Positions 52,550-61,436 of a DNA stretch of 64,000 nt are shown here, piece by piece. The notes beneath the pieces were generated by a model, which did not search any database, was not told where the DNA came from, and was given only the letters and a program-made list of their open reading frames with translations. The DNA lies in the NCBI GenBank assembly GCA_027924025.1, contig AP026970.1, positions 1,138,501 through 1,202,500 of the forward strand, in the 5' to 3' direction. The translations under genes were made by a program, and so were the position numbers. Source of the stretch: Comamonadaceae bacterium OS-4 (GTDB taxonomy: Bacteria > Pseudomonadota > Gammaproteobacteria > Burkholderiales > Burkholderiaceae_C). Numbering within the stretch: the stretch's first letter is position 1; every line of letters starts with the position of its first letter.

Positions 52550-54748
52550 TTACATTGCCTTAGGCATATCGATTAGAAAGGTTGTATCGGTTGCGTTGCT
52601 AACAAATTGCAGGTCGCCTTTGCTTGCTCGGCATGCTTCGCGAGCAATGGTTAAGCCAATTCCAGTACCATCACTCTTTAGGCTAAAACCGGCTGAGAAC
52701 AGGCGCGGAATATATTCCTCGTCAATGTGGGGGCCATTGTTTGTTACAGCAATAAGAATTCGGGCTGCACTAGTAGTACCAGAAATGCGTATTTCGCGAT
52801 CGCCGTCCTTCTTTGTACTAACCCAATAAATTGCGTTTTCCAATAAATTAAGTAATGCTGCTTGCATATCCTCAGGATATCCGTAAGCAATCAATGCATC
52901 CGTTACTGAGGGTTGAACGCCAATGTTTGCTTTTTCAATACTATTTTGCAATAACTCAATGGTGTTTTCAACAACCGCTTGGACCTTGAAGTTGCTCGGT
53001 CGCCCACGGCGCCGACCAGAAATAGGGTCTAGCTGTTTGAAGAGCTTTCCCAGACTCTTGGCTCCCTGGGTAATGATTTCAAGATGTTGAGGCAGTTGGT
53101 TTCGCGCTAGCTCCCCTCTAGGGGTATTTGCCAACAGCGCATCACGTTGCTCGCCTAGGAGGCGAGTTGATGCTGCAAGTGGATTTAGAAATCTCCTACC
53201 TTCGTGAATTACTCGTGCGACCAACAAACCAAGTGCTGAGCGAGACTGTAATAATTTCTGATATGCATCCAATTCCTCTAGGGAATCCGTCAGTGCTTTC
53301 TGATCTCGTTCGATAGCCCGCAAAATCGTTGGTTGGTCTTTGGCAGGAATCGAAGCGATTGCTTTCCTTGTATTTTGCAGATTCGCCAGATCCTTCACTC
53401 TGCTGACATCCCCTGCAATCTTTCGACTTAAACCCGCATTTTCTCTGAAGGCCAACCGCCGCTCTTCTACATGGATTAGTACTCCTTGCAGTAAGTTTTT
53501 TAGTCTTTCAAATGCCCCGTTGTGCTCGAGCCCTTCGCGGCTACTTCTTTCTATTAATTGGGACGTCACCTCATCTTGAATCGTGACGCGTCCTGAAACT
53601 TGGGTAAGGCCCAATTTCTTCGACGGGTTTTGCACGCGTTGCCGTTCGAGTTCGAGCCAATCGTTTTCAGGCTCCCCGTATGGCCGAATCCTGAATCGAT
53701 TTCGAAAGATGGAAATACCCGCGTTATCTGTAAGTATGTTTCTCGCTGCACGGATGCCAATTTTTTCAAAATCAAGGCCCATTCTAGTAAACAGAGCCTC
53801 AACGGACTCCGATTCCCGATCGTAGACATTGATTCCGACATCTATCGCTCCACATGACATTTCATCGGCAAGCAGGGGCGCCCCCGGAACTTTCAATGCA
53901 ATGGGCTTGTCGTCACCCTTCACGATTGAAAACAGGCCTTCGAAATCACCTAATTCTGAAAATCTGCCTTGGAGTCGATAGTCCGCATATTCATGAATGC
54001 GAAAGGGAACTATAAGCGTCGACGTTAATGACGTAGGCTCCTGATTTGGATCGAGCAGGTTTGAGTTCATCTCACTCATCAAAGTTGATCCGTCAAATCC
54101 GGATGTTTCAACTTTTATGGCCGACAGATCTAAATGAATTTCAAATTTCTCTGTTTCGTCTGATGGCGTTGCTACTCGCCGCAACTCCCTAATTAATCCT
54201 TCTATCTTTTTTTGAGTCCAAACGTCTCGCAAATTTTCTATTTGTAGCTCGACTCCTGTGTGGAGCGAAGTGCTTTTCTCACAAAATTCATTAACGATGG
54301 GGATTTCGAGTTCATCCAAGTACTTGTCCGAAGAAAACTGATCCCAATCGATTTCAACCGTCACTTGACTATAGATGTCCGGTTCGACTTGGGATGTGGT
54401 GATCAGTTTCGTTCTGGTTCCTAGTCTTGAAGCTGCAAAGCGACCTATACCCTTTGCTCCAAGTAGTCTGCGGCCACCTGGGCTAGTGATGCGTTTCAGT
54501 TTCTCGTCTGTCGCCGGCTCGAACCAACGATTTACGACGTCATCATATGTCATGCCATGGCCATGATCTTGGACAATGATTCTTCCAAATGGGTGCTCGC
54601 CACCTTTGGGAATGATGGTTATTCCAACAGCAGGTGAGTCAGCATCGAAGGCATTCTTAACTAGTTCAATTAATGCTGCCTCTGGGCCGCTAATTAGTTG
54701 GTCTCCAATAGTTCGAACAATTCTTGCGCGTGGTCTAAGTATTGCCAT
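52550..54748 (-). CDS. double GHKL ATPase: Hsp90/MORC-like N-domain plus histidine-kinase core
   Basis: A 732-residue cytoplasmic protein without membrane helices. The N-terminal ATPase has the N-box IELVKNAFDAD (Glu28, Asn32, Asp35), the G1 box VQDHGHGM and the G2 box LLGAKGIGRFAASRLG, as in Hsp90, MutL and MORC proteins. A middle region of about 300 residues has coiled-coil-like helices. The C-terminal kinase core has an H-box-like VIHEGRRFLNPL with His515, an N-box NLLENAIYW near 636, a weak G1 NNGPHI and a G2 GTGIGLTIARE near 695. It is the upstream member of an operon with the receiver protein. A similar build occurs in bacterial conflict systems; the trigger is unknown. Confidence 0.82.
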   Translation of the reverse strand: MAILRPRARIVRTIGDQLISGPEAALIELVKNAFDADSPAVGITIIPKGGEHPFGRIIVQDHGHGMTYDDVVNRWFEPATDEKLKRITSPGGRRLLGAKGIGRFAASRLGTRTKLITTSQVEPDIYSQVTVEIDWDQFSSDKYLDELEIPIVNEFCEKSTSLHTGVELQIENLRDVWTQKKIEGLIRELRRVATPSDETEKFEIHLDLSAIKVETSGFDGSTLMSEMNSNLLDPNQEPTSLTSTLIVPFRIHEYADYRLQGRFSELGDFEGLFSIVKGDDKPIALKVPGAPLLADEMSCGAIDVGINVYDRESESVEALFTRMGLDFEKIGIRAARNILTDNAGISIFRNRFRIRPYGEPENDWLELERQRVQNPSKKLGLTQVSGRVTIQDEVTSQLIERSSREGLEHNGAFERLKNLLQGVLIHVEERRLAFRENAGLSRKIAGDVSRVKDLANLQNTRKAIASIPAKDQPTILRAIERDQKALTDSLEELDAYQKLLQSRSALGLLVARVIHEGRRFLNPLAASTRLLGEQRDALLANTPRGELARNQLPQHLEIITQGAKSLGKLFKQLDPISGRRRGRPSNFKVQAVVENTIELLQNSIEKANIGVQPSVTDALIAYGYPEDMQAALLNLLENAIYWVSTKKDGDREIRISGTTSAARILIAVTNNGPHIDEEYIPRLFSAGFSLKSDGTGIGLTIAREACRASKGDLQFVSNATDTTFLIDMPKAM

Positions 54749-55402
54749 TCAGTGTTTCCTTGAAAAGATTCAATAGAGTTAATTCGCTAAGTCAATTTTC
54801 AAACAGCATAGCCCACTGATATTTGTCATGGATTACTCAATCCAAGTTTGTCGTTTCTCCGAGCTTCCAACTATTTCCTGCGGTTTGTAGAGAATATCCT
54901 ACAGTGCATCACATCAAACTAATGTGCGTATATGATTTATTCTCGATCCGCTTGTGAATCAAAATATAATGTTTTTGACCAGAAGTCAGAGCTGCCAGTG
55001 GCTAAGACGCGCGATTTGTTTGGACAATGCTTTTATTCCAGCTTCGTAATTCAGTTCAATGCACTTAGCTTCTAGTGCGAAGCTCAACGCTTTAAACCCA
55101 CGCGCTCCGTTCAATATGATATGTTCTTGGCGCTTCACACCCTTCATCCTGCTTCGGGCGGCTCATTTTCCAAGTGCTTTGATGTCGATATCCTCAATAG
55201 GGGCAGCGAAGATCTGTGCATTTGGGGAATAGAATTCTTAGTTCGAGTAGCAAGCGCCTACTCGTTCGGAAATAAATGGGGAATCCCACAATATTGAACA
55301 GTCCCACACTCGCCAAATCTTCCGCCGCAGAATAAGTCGACGAAGGTTGTTTGTTCGGACATCATTGGCGTATTCCAGATTATCCGAGTGAAGGCTGGAC
55401 GA
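54749..55402. other. AT-rich noncoding and decayed stretch upstream of the kinase gene
   Basis: No intact gene fits here. The part next to the kinase (54749-54980) is AT-rich and must hold the operon promoter on the minus strand; I could not settle on -35 and -10 boxes. The part from 54986 to 55362 holds frame-shifted coding remains on the minus strand, one of them a cytosine methyltransferase start. Composition is clearly lower in GC than glnS, which follows. Confidence 0.6.
54986..55362 (-). pseudogene. decayed coding region starting with a C5-cytosine methyltransferase fragment
   Basis: From the ATG at 55362 a frame of 34 codons reads MSEQTTFVDLFCGGRFGE and stops at 55258. FVDLFCGG is motif I (SAM binding) of C5-cytosine DNA methyltransferases, but the following GGF-EG glycines are broken (GRFGEC). 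Further along on the same strand, short frames continue across shifts (KGVKRQEHIILNG, then CIELNYEAGIKALSK). The rest of the enzyme, including the catalytic Pro-Cys loop, is gone. It looks like what is left of a restriction-modification or solitary methylase gene. Confidence 0.6.
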
Positions 55403-57226
55403 TTACTTGCCCCAAGAATCCTTCAATCCCACCGCCAAGTTAAACACCGGCTTGTCTGTCTTGTGGTCCACGCGGTCGGCCACAAAGTAGCCGTGGCGTT
55501 CAAACTGGAACTTCTGGTCGGGCTGCGCGTTGGCCAGTGATGGCTCCACGATGGCGGTCACTACTTTCAGGCTGTTGGGGTTCAGGCTTTCCAGGAAGTC
55601 TTTGCCGCCCGCGTCGGGCTGGGCGTCGCTGAACAGGCGGTCGTACATGCGCACTTCCGCGTGCACGCCGTCGGCCACGCCCACCCAGGTGATGGCGGCT
55701 TTCACCTTCACCAGGTCGGCGCCGGGGGTGCCGCTCTTGGTGTCGGGCACCACGGTGGCCAGCACTTCGGTAATCACGCCATTGGCGTCTTTGGTGCAGC
55801 CGGTGCACTCGATCACGTGGCCGCCCTTCAGGCGCACTTTGTTGCCGGGGAACAGGCGCTTGTAGCCCTTGGGGGGCACTTCTTCAAAGTCTTCGCGCTC
55901 GATCCACACCTCTTTGCCGATGGTGAAGTGGCGCACCGGTGATTCGGTTCCTTCGGGTGGGTGGGGCAGGGCAGGCATGCTGCACGCGTCCAGATAAGCG
56001 TCGCCACCTTGGGCGGCAAACACCTCGCCCCAGTTGGTCAGCACCAGCTTCACGGGGTTCAGCACGGCCATGCCACGGTGGGCAGTGTTTTCCAGGTCTT
56101 CGCGCAGGCAGCCTTCGAGGGTGCTGTAGTCGATCCAGCTGTCGCTCTTGGTCACGCCAATGCGTTCGGCAAACAGTTGGATGGCGGCGGGCGTGTAGCC
56201 ACGGCGGCGCAGGCCGACGATGGTTGGCATGCGCGGGTCGTCCCAGCCGCTGACCTTGCCTTCATTCACCAGCGCGGCCAGCTTGCGTTTGCTGGTGATC
56301 ACATAGGTGAGGTTCAGGCGGGCAAACTCATATTGCTTGGGCGCGGGGGCTGCCAGCAGGCCGCTCTCGCACAAGCGGTCCATCAGCCAGTCGTAAAACG
56401 GGCGCTGGTCTTCAAACTCCAGCGTGCAGATGCTGTGGGTGATTTGCTCCAGTGCGTCCTCAATCGGATGCGCAAAGGTGTACATGGGGTAGATGCACCA
56501 TGTGTCGCCCGTGTTGTGGTGCGTGGCGCGGCGGATGCGGTAGATGGCCGGGTCGCGCATGTTGATGTTGGGGCTGGCCATGTCGATCTTGGCGCGCAGC
56601 ACCATCGATCCATCCTCGTGCTTGCCATCGCGCATTTCGCGGAAGCGGGCCAGGTTTTCAGCGGGCGTGCGGCTGCGGAATGGGCTGTCCACACCGGGCT
56701 TGCCGAAGTCGCCTCGGTTCACGCGCATTTGCTCGGGCGTTTGCTCGTCTACATAGGCGTGGCCGGCTTCAATCAGCGCCTCGGCGGCGCGGTACATAAA
56801 GTCAAAGTAGTCGCTGGCCTGGTAGGGGGCCACGCTGTAGTCGCCCTGGCTGCCGTTCCAGTCAAAGCCCAGCCACTTCACCGCGTCGATGATGCTGTTG
56901 ACGTACTCGGTGTCTTCTTTTTCGGGGTTGGTGTCGTCAAAACGCAGGTGGCACACGCCACCGTAGTCGCGCGCCAGCCCGAAGTTAATGCAGATGCTCT
57001 TGGCGTGGCCTACGTGCAGGTAGCCGTTGGGCTCGGGCGGAAAGCGGGTGCGGATTTTGGCGGGGTCGGGCTCGCCGGCAGCGTGGTGCGCGGCGTCGCC
57101 GGGGGTGCCGGCCCAGCGGCGCTGGGCGTAGGTGCCTTTTTCGAGGTCAGATTCGATGATCTGGCGCAAAAAGTTGCTGGGCTTGACGGAATCAGTAGCT
57201 GTGTTCGCGGGGGTGGGGGTGCTCAT
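55403..57226 (-). CDS. glnS: glutaminyl-tRNA synthetase
   Basis: A 607-residue class I synthetase that charges tRNA-Gln. The HIGH-type motif is PNGYLHVGHAK near residue 67 and the KMSKS-type motif is VITSKRK near 310, with the GlnRS-specific FDDTNPEKED near 95 and the C-terminal beta-barrel anticodon domain (GNKVRLKGGHVIECTG). The length is normal for bacterial GlnRS plus a polar N-terminal tail. Return to GC-rich codons marks the end of the accessory island. Confidence 0.96.
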   Translation of the reverse strand: MSTPTPANTATDSVKPSNFLRQIIESDLEKGTYAQRRWAGTPGDAAHHAAGEPDPAKIRTRFPPEPNGYLHVGHAKSICINFGLARDYGGVCHLRFDDTNPEKEDTEYVNSIIDAVKWLGFDWNGSQGDYSVAPYQASDYFDFMYRAAEALIEAGHAYVDEQTPEQMRVNRGDFGKPGVDSPFRSRTPAENLARFREMRDGKHEDGSMVLRAKIDMASPNINMRDPAIYRIRRATHHNTGDTWCIYPMYTFAHPIEDALEQITHSICTLEFEDQRPFYDWLMDRLCESGLLAAPAPKQYEFARLNLTYVITSKRKLAALVNEGKVSGWDDPRMPTIVGLRRRGYTPAAIQLFAERIGVTKSDSWIDYSTLEGCLREDLENTAHRGMAVLNPVKLVLTNWGEVFAAQGGDAYLDACSMPALPHPPEGTESPVRHFTIGKEVWIEREDFEEVPPKGYKRLFPGNKVRLKGGHVIECTGCTKDANGVITEVLATVVPDTKSGTPGADLVKVKAAITWVGVADGVHAEVRMYDRLFSDAQPDAGGKDFLESLNPNSLKVVTAIVEPSLANAQPDQKFQFERHGYFVADRVDHKTDKPVFNLAVGLKDSWGK

Positions 57227-57342
57227 TCGCAGATTTTAGACGCCGCATCTCGCGTCTCGTCCCGCGGGGGTGCCTGGATGGCTTGTGTAAGCGGAGTTCG
57301 TTACTATGTGCTTGTTACATTTTTAACAATTTATAGGATCTG

Positions 57343-58269
57343 ATGGCTGACTCCAAAGGCATTGCTGTGAGCTCGTATTTCGCGGAAGACCTGGCTCGCC
57401 TGTACGAGCAGTCGCCCCTGCATGTCGTGTTGTATGACCCGCAAGACATGGTGCGCTACGCGAACCCGTCGCACTGCATTGACTTTGCCATGGCGCGGGA
57501 TGTGCCGATCTCGTGGTCCGACATGATGCGCCACAGCTATGCCAACAAGGTGGGCGCCGCTATCCAGACCGACGACATTGAAGCGTGGCTGATCTCTGCC
57601 AAGGCGCGGCGCGGCAAGCTGCCGTTTCGCTGTTTTGAGGCCGACCTGCGCAGCGGCCAGTGGATGTACATCACCGAAACCATGGACGAGCAGGGTTGGA
57701 TGTTGAGCGTGGGCTTTGACATTACGGCCCTGCGCACCAACGACCGCTCGTTGCGCCAAGCGCGCGATGGCGCTTTGCGCGCCGCTCAGGTGGACGCACT
57801 CACCGGTGTGAGCAGCCGCGCCCATGTGCTCGAGCAGCTTGATTTGCGGCTCAATCAGTTGCGCGGCAACCAGCAGCCTTGCGGTTTGGTGTTGCTGGAC
57901 CTGGATTACTTTAAAAAGATCAACGACACCTATGGCCACAACGCGGGGGACGAGGTCTTGCAGCGGTTTGCCCGCTTGGTGGTGAGTTCGCTGGGGCGCA
58001 ACGACGGGTTTGGCCGTATCGGGGGCGAGGAGTTTTTGCTGCTCTTCCCCCAAGCCACCCCCGCCGAGACTGAGGCCAAGGTGCAAGCCATCCTGGAGCT
58101 GGTGCGCGAGTCGTCGCCCCTGCCCGAGGTGCCACGCTTTCACCACACCTGCTCTGCAGGCCTGACAATGCTGGATCCGGCCCTGAGCAGCATTGAAAAC
58201 ATGCGCAATGCCGACCGCGCGCTTTACGCCGCCAAGGCCGCAGGCCGTGACCGGCTGATGTGGGCCTGA
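57343..58269 (+). CDS. cytoplasmic PAS-GGEEF diguanylate cyclase
   Basis: A 308-residue soluble protein. Residues 15-130 form a PAS-like sensor (SPLHVVLYDPQDMVRYANPSH), then DALTGVSSRAHVLEQ opens the cyclase domain; the active site GRIGGEEFLLLFP is intact. The residues five positions before it read GRND, so the RxxD inhibitory site is missing and product feedback should be weak. It is divergent from glnS. Confidence 0.9.
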   Translation: MADSKGIAVSSYFAEDLARLYEQSPLHVVLYDPQDMVRYANPSHCIDFAMARDVPISWSDMMRHSYANKVGAAIQTDDIEAWLISAKARRGKLPFRCFEADLRSGQWMYITETMDEQGWMLSVGFDITALRTNDRSLRQARDGALRAAQVDALTGVSSRAHVLEQLDLRLNQLRGNQQPCGLVLLDLDYFKKINDTYGHNAGDEVLQRFARLVVSSLGRNDGFGRIGGEEFLLLFPQATPAETEAKVQAILELVRESSPLPEVPRFHHTCSAGLTMLDPALSSIENMRNADRALYAAKAAGRDRLMWA

Positions 58270-58291
58270 GCCCCGCCTGGCTGTCGGCCGC

Positions 58292-59191
58292 TCAGGGCGC
58301 GGGCGGCGCAACCTCACGCACCGAGGGCAGCGCAAAGTCGATGCTGCGGTAGCCGTCCATGCGCAGGGTGGTTTGCCAGCCACCCCAGTCTGCCAGCGTG
58401 TCGTAATGGCGGCCTGTGCGTTTGCCTTGCACATCGGTGTATTCGCTCAATAGCTGCCAGCCGTTCGCAGGGCGGCCTGCAGCGTCAAAGGGTGCGGTGT
58501 CTACATAAAGCTGGTTCAGCACCTCGCCCGCCACGCCGGGGCGGCTGTAGCTGATGAGCTTGAGGCCGTACCACTGCCCGGGTTGCAGGGCCACGTTTAG
58601 CAAGGGGCGCAGCACCACATAGTCGTACAGCGGGTGGGTGAGCTCTTTGGCAAAACGGGTGATGCCGCTGGGCCCGCTGGGGCCAAAGGTCATCATGGTG
58701 CTGGAGGCGGCGTCGCCATCCTTCTCGCTATGGCGCCCGCCGCGGATCTTGAGGGTGACTTGCGCATTCAGCGGCGTGAGCGGCTCATGCACCCGCACAT
58801 AGACCGTGAACTCTTGATTGCGCACATCGTGCGGGCTGCTGAGGTAGCCGCGCTGGGTCTTCCAGGTGAACTGCTGCTGGCCGCCGCTGGCAAACAGGTG
58901 CAGGCGCGCGGTGTAGCCATTACCGCCGCTGCTGTAGGTGAGCGGTGTGGCAGGCAGGCTCCAGTAGCGTAGGCCGCCCTCTTGTGCGGCGGTAGCGGCG
59001 CCTTTGTAGTCGAAGCCAAAGCGCTTGTCGGTGTTGGGGTTGCCAGTGCCCAGCGCTAGCGTGCTGCCGCCGGACTGGGCGGGCAGCAGGGCTTGCACAC
59101 CATCTGCATCCAAAGCGTTGCCATGTGCGGCTGCGCGTGCGCCCAGAAGGGTGGCTAGCAACAGGGTGGCGATTGCTAGTTGGTGGCGCAT
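58292..59191 (-). CDS. hypothetical secreted protein
   Basis: A 299-residue protein with a signal peptide (RHQLAIATLLLATLLGARAAA, cleavage near residue 23). The mature part is beta-rich (YTARLHLFASGGQQQFTWK, QVTLKIRGGRHSEKDGD, WYGLKLISYSR), suggesting a jelly-roll like those of carbohydrate-binding or lyase-like secreted proteins. I do not recognise a catalytic motif. It starts 1 base after the glsA stop, so the two genes share a transcript. Confidence 0.68.
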   Translation of the reverse strand: MRHQLAIATLLLATLLGARAAAHGNALDADGVQALLPAQSGGSTLALGTGNPNTDKRFGFDYKGAATAAQEGGLRYWSLPATPLTYSSGGNGYTARLHLFASGGQQQFTWKTQRGYLSSPHDVRNQEFTVYVRVHEPLTPLNAQVTLKIRGGRHSEKDGDAASSTMMTFGPSGPSGITRFAKELTHPLYDYVVLRPLLNVALQPGQWYGLKLISYSRPGVAGEVLNQLYVDTAPFDAAGRPANGWQLLSEYTDVQGKRTGRHYDTLADWGGWQTTLRMDGYRSIDFALPSVREVAPPAP

Positions 59192-59192
59192 G

Positions 59193-60122
59193 TCAGGTGT
59201 GGTTCCAGCCGGTGAGCTGCACCAGGCGCTCCAGGGCAAATGCACCGAGCACCGAGTTGCCTTTGGCGTCCAGCTCGGGCGCCCAAACCGCCACCGTGCC
59301 GACGCCGGGGGCAATAGCCACAATGCCGCCGCCCACCCCGGTTTTGACCGGCAGGCCGATGCGGTAGGCAAAGTCGCCTGCGGCGTCATAGGCACCGCAG
59401 GTGAGCAGCAGGGCGTTGACGCGGCGGGCCTCGTCGGGGCTTAAAAACTGTTCGTCCGGGCGGCCGTCGCGGCCGAGGTCGCGGCCTGCGTTGGCCAAAA
59501 ACATGGTGGCCTGGGCGAGCTGGGCACAGTTCATCTCGGTGGCGCACTGGCGGCAGTAGTTGTCGAGCACCAGTTCGGGCGGGTTGGCAAAGTTGCCATG
59601 GCTTTTCATGAAATAGGCCATGGCCATGTTGCGGTGGGCCGTGTCGCGCTCGCTTTTGGCGACGGCCGCGTTCCAGCTCAGATCGGGGTCATCGGTCAGG
59701 CGGCGCAGGGCACCCAAGAGCGCGTAGTCCAGGTGGGCGTAACGGGTGGTGAGGATGTCGGTAATCACCAAAGCGCCGGCATTGATAAACGGGTTACGCG
59801 GAATGCCGTGCTCGGTTTCGAGCTGCACCATCGAGTTAAACGCCGCGCCCGAAGGCTCGCGGCCCACGCGCTTCCACAGGTCTTCGCCGATGGCCTTGAG
59901 CGCCAGCACAAAGGTAAACAGCTTGGTAATGCTCTGCAGCGAGAACGGGGTGTGCGCATCGCCCACATGAAACGTGCTGCCGTCTACCAGCGCTACCGCC
60001 ATACCAAACTGCCGGGGCGGCACTTGGGCCAGCGCGGGAATGTAGTCGGCCACCTTGCCTTGGCCGAACAGGGCGCGGGCTTCGGTGTTGATTTGGGCCA
60101 GGGCGGTGGTGAGGGTGTGCAT
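59193..60122 (-). CDS. glsA: glutaminase
   Basis: A 309-residue serine-type glutaminase that converts glutamine to glutamate and ammonia. The S-x-x-K motif of the beta-lactamase-like fold is SLQSITKLF near residue 61; FNSMVQLE, NPFINAGAL and the later LPVKTGVGGGI are typical for GlsA. It leads a two-gene transcript with the secreted protein downstream. It lies about 2 kb from glnS, but a functional link between them is not implied. Confidence 0.94.
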   Translation of the reverse strand: MHTLTTALAQINTEARALFGQGKVADYIPALAQVPPRQFGMAVALVDGSTFHVGDAHTPFSLQSITKLFTFVLALKAIGEDLWKRVGREPSGAAFNSMVQLETEHGIPRNPFINAGALVITDILTTRYAHLDYALLGALRRLTDDPDLSWNAAVAKSERDTAHRNMAMAYFMKSHGNFANPPELVLDNYCRQCATEMNCAQLAQATMFLANAGRDLGRDGRPDEQFLSPDEARRVNALLLTCGAYDAAGDFAYRIGLPVKTGVGGGIVAIAPGVGTVAVWAPELDAKGNSVLGAFALERLVQLTGWNHT

Positions 60123-60183
60123 GGATTCATTCTAGGAGTGGCCTTGTGGTACATATGCAGGCCAACCATAGGGGGGATGCGCA

Positions 60184-61317
60184 ATGCACATCAAAGACGA
60201 TACAGGCACGGCAGATTTGTCGGTTGCGCTGCGCTTGCAAGACTTGACCGAGGCTGCCCGCGACGGCGTGATCACCGAGTCGCAGGCGCAGGCCTTGTGG
60301 CAGCGCTGGCGCCAAGGCGTGCAGCCGCACACTGCTGCACAGCGCGAGCCGGGCCGTGGGCTGCAGCCGGTGGCGGCGGGTCCGGGGTTCAGTTTTGTGA
60401 ATGTGCTGTATTACTTTGGCGGTTTGCTGGCCATCGGGGCGATGTCGCTGTTCATGACCCTGGGTTTTCAGCAAATGGGGCCCATGGCCTTGCTGTTGCT
60501 GGGCGTGGCCTACCTGTGGGCGGCGCTCAAGGTGGCAGACCATTTCAAGAGCCGGGGCCTGATGGTGCCGGCAGGCCTGCTGGCCACGCTGGCGGTGTTT
60601 TTGGTGCCCTTGATTGTGTGGAGCGGGCAGCACCTGATGGGCTGGTGGCCGCCCGGGGGCTCGGACTCGCTGGCCAGCTACCACACCCGGATTGACTGGC
60701 GCTGGCTGACCTTGGAGCTGGCTACCCTGGCAGCCGGTGTGGTGATGCTGTGGCGCTACCGCTTGCCCTTTATGGTGATGCCGCTGGCGCTCACGCTGTG
60801 GTACCTGAGCATGGATGTGGCCAACATGCTGCTCCTAGACCATCGCTGGGAGTGGGAGTTCATGCGGGACATGTCGCTGGTGTTTGGCATCGGCACGGTG
60901 GCGGTGGCCCTGTGGGTGGATATGCGGACCCGGCTCTCGCAGTCGGCCGAGTGGCGGCAGGATTTTGCGTTTTGGCTCTATATCTTTGGCACCACCATGT
61001 TCTGGTGTGGCCTGAGCCTCAACGACTCGGGCTCCGAGCTGGCCAAGCTGGGCTATTGCGCGCTGAATGTGGCCTTGGTGCTGGTGGGGGCTGCCATCGG
61101 GCGGCGCGTGTTCACCGTGTACGGTGCCTTTGGGGTGCTGCTGTATTTGGGGCACCTGTCGCACGAGGTGTTTCGAGATAGCTTTATGTTCCCATTGGCA
61201 CTCACCATGCTGGGCTTGGGCCTGGTGGCCCTGGGCGTTTGGTGGCAGCGCAACGAGGCTGCCATTGCCGCCCGGCTGAGTGCCTTTGTGCCGCGTGGTT
61301 TGCAACCCCGGCCTTGA
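60184..61317 (+). CDS. DUF2157-like membrane protein
   Basis: A 377-residue protein with a soluble N-terminal part (residues 1-65) and about ten membrane helices. The N-terminal helix pair (LQDLTEAARDGVITESQAQALWQRW) resembles the start of DUF2157 proteins, which precedes the membrane domain there too. The function is unknown. It ends at a shared terminator with the convergent livK-like gene. Confidence 0.7.
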   Translation: MHIKDDTGTADLSVALRLQDLTEAARDGVITESQAQALWQRWRQGVQPHTAAQREPGRGLQPVAAGPGFSFVNVLYYFGGLLAIGAMSLFMTLGFQQMGPMALLLLGVAYLWAALKVADHFKSRGLMVPAGLLATLAVFLVPLIVWSGQHLMGWWPPGGSDSLASYHTRIDWRWLTLELATLAAGVVMLWRYRLPFMVMPLALTLWYLSMDVANMLLLDHRWEWEFMRDMSLVFGIGTVAVALWVDMRTRLSQSAEWRQDFAFWLYIFGTTMFWCGLSLNDSGSELAKLGYCALNVALVLVGAAIGRRVFTVYGAFGVLLYLGHLSHEVFRDSFMFPLALTMLGLGLVALGVWWQRNEAAIAARLSAFVPRGLQPRP

Positions 61318-61362
61318 GCGAGCCCGTGCCCACGGGGGTAGGGCAGATTAGCGGACAGGCAT

Positions 61363-61394
61363 AAAAAAAGCGCACTGCAAGCAGTGCGCTTTTT
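61363..61394. terminator. bidirectional intrinsic terminator
   Basis: Perfect 14-bp arms AAAAAGCGCACTGC and GCAGTGCGCTTTTT around a 2-base loop, with an A-run on one side and a T-run on the other. It serves both the DUF2157-like gene (+) and the livK-like gene (-). Confidence 0.92.
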
Positions 61395-61436
61395 GCTGTG
61401 CATGGCAACTTGCGTTGCCATGCAACAGGTCCGTGA

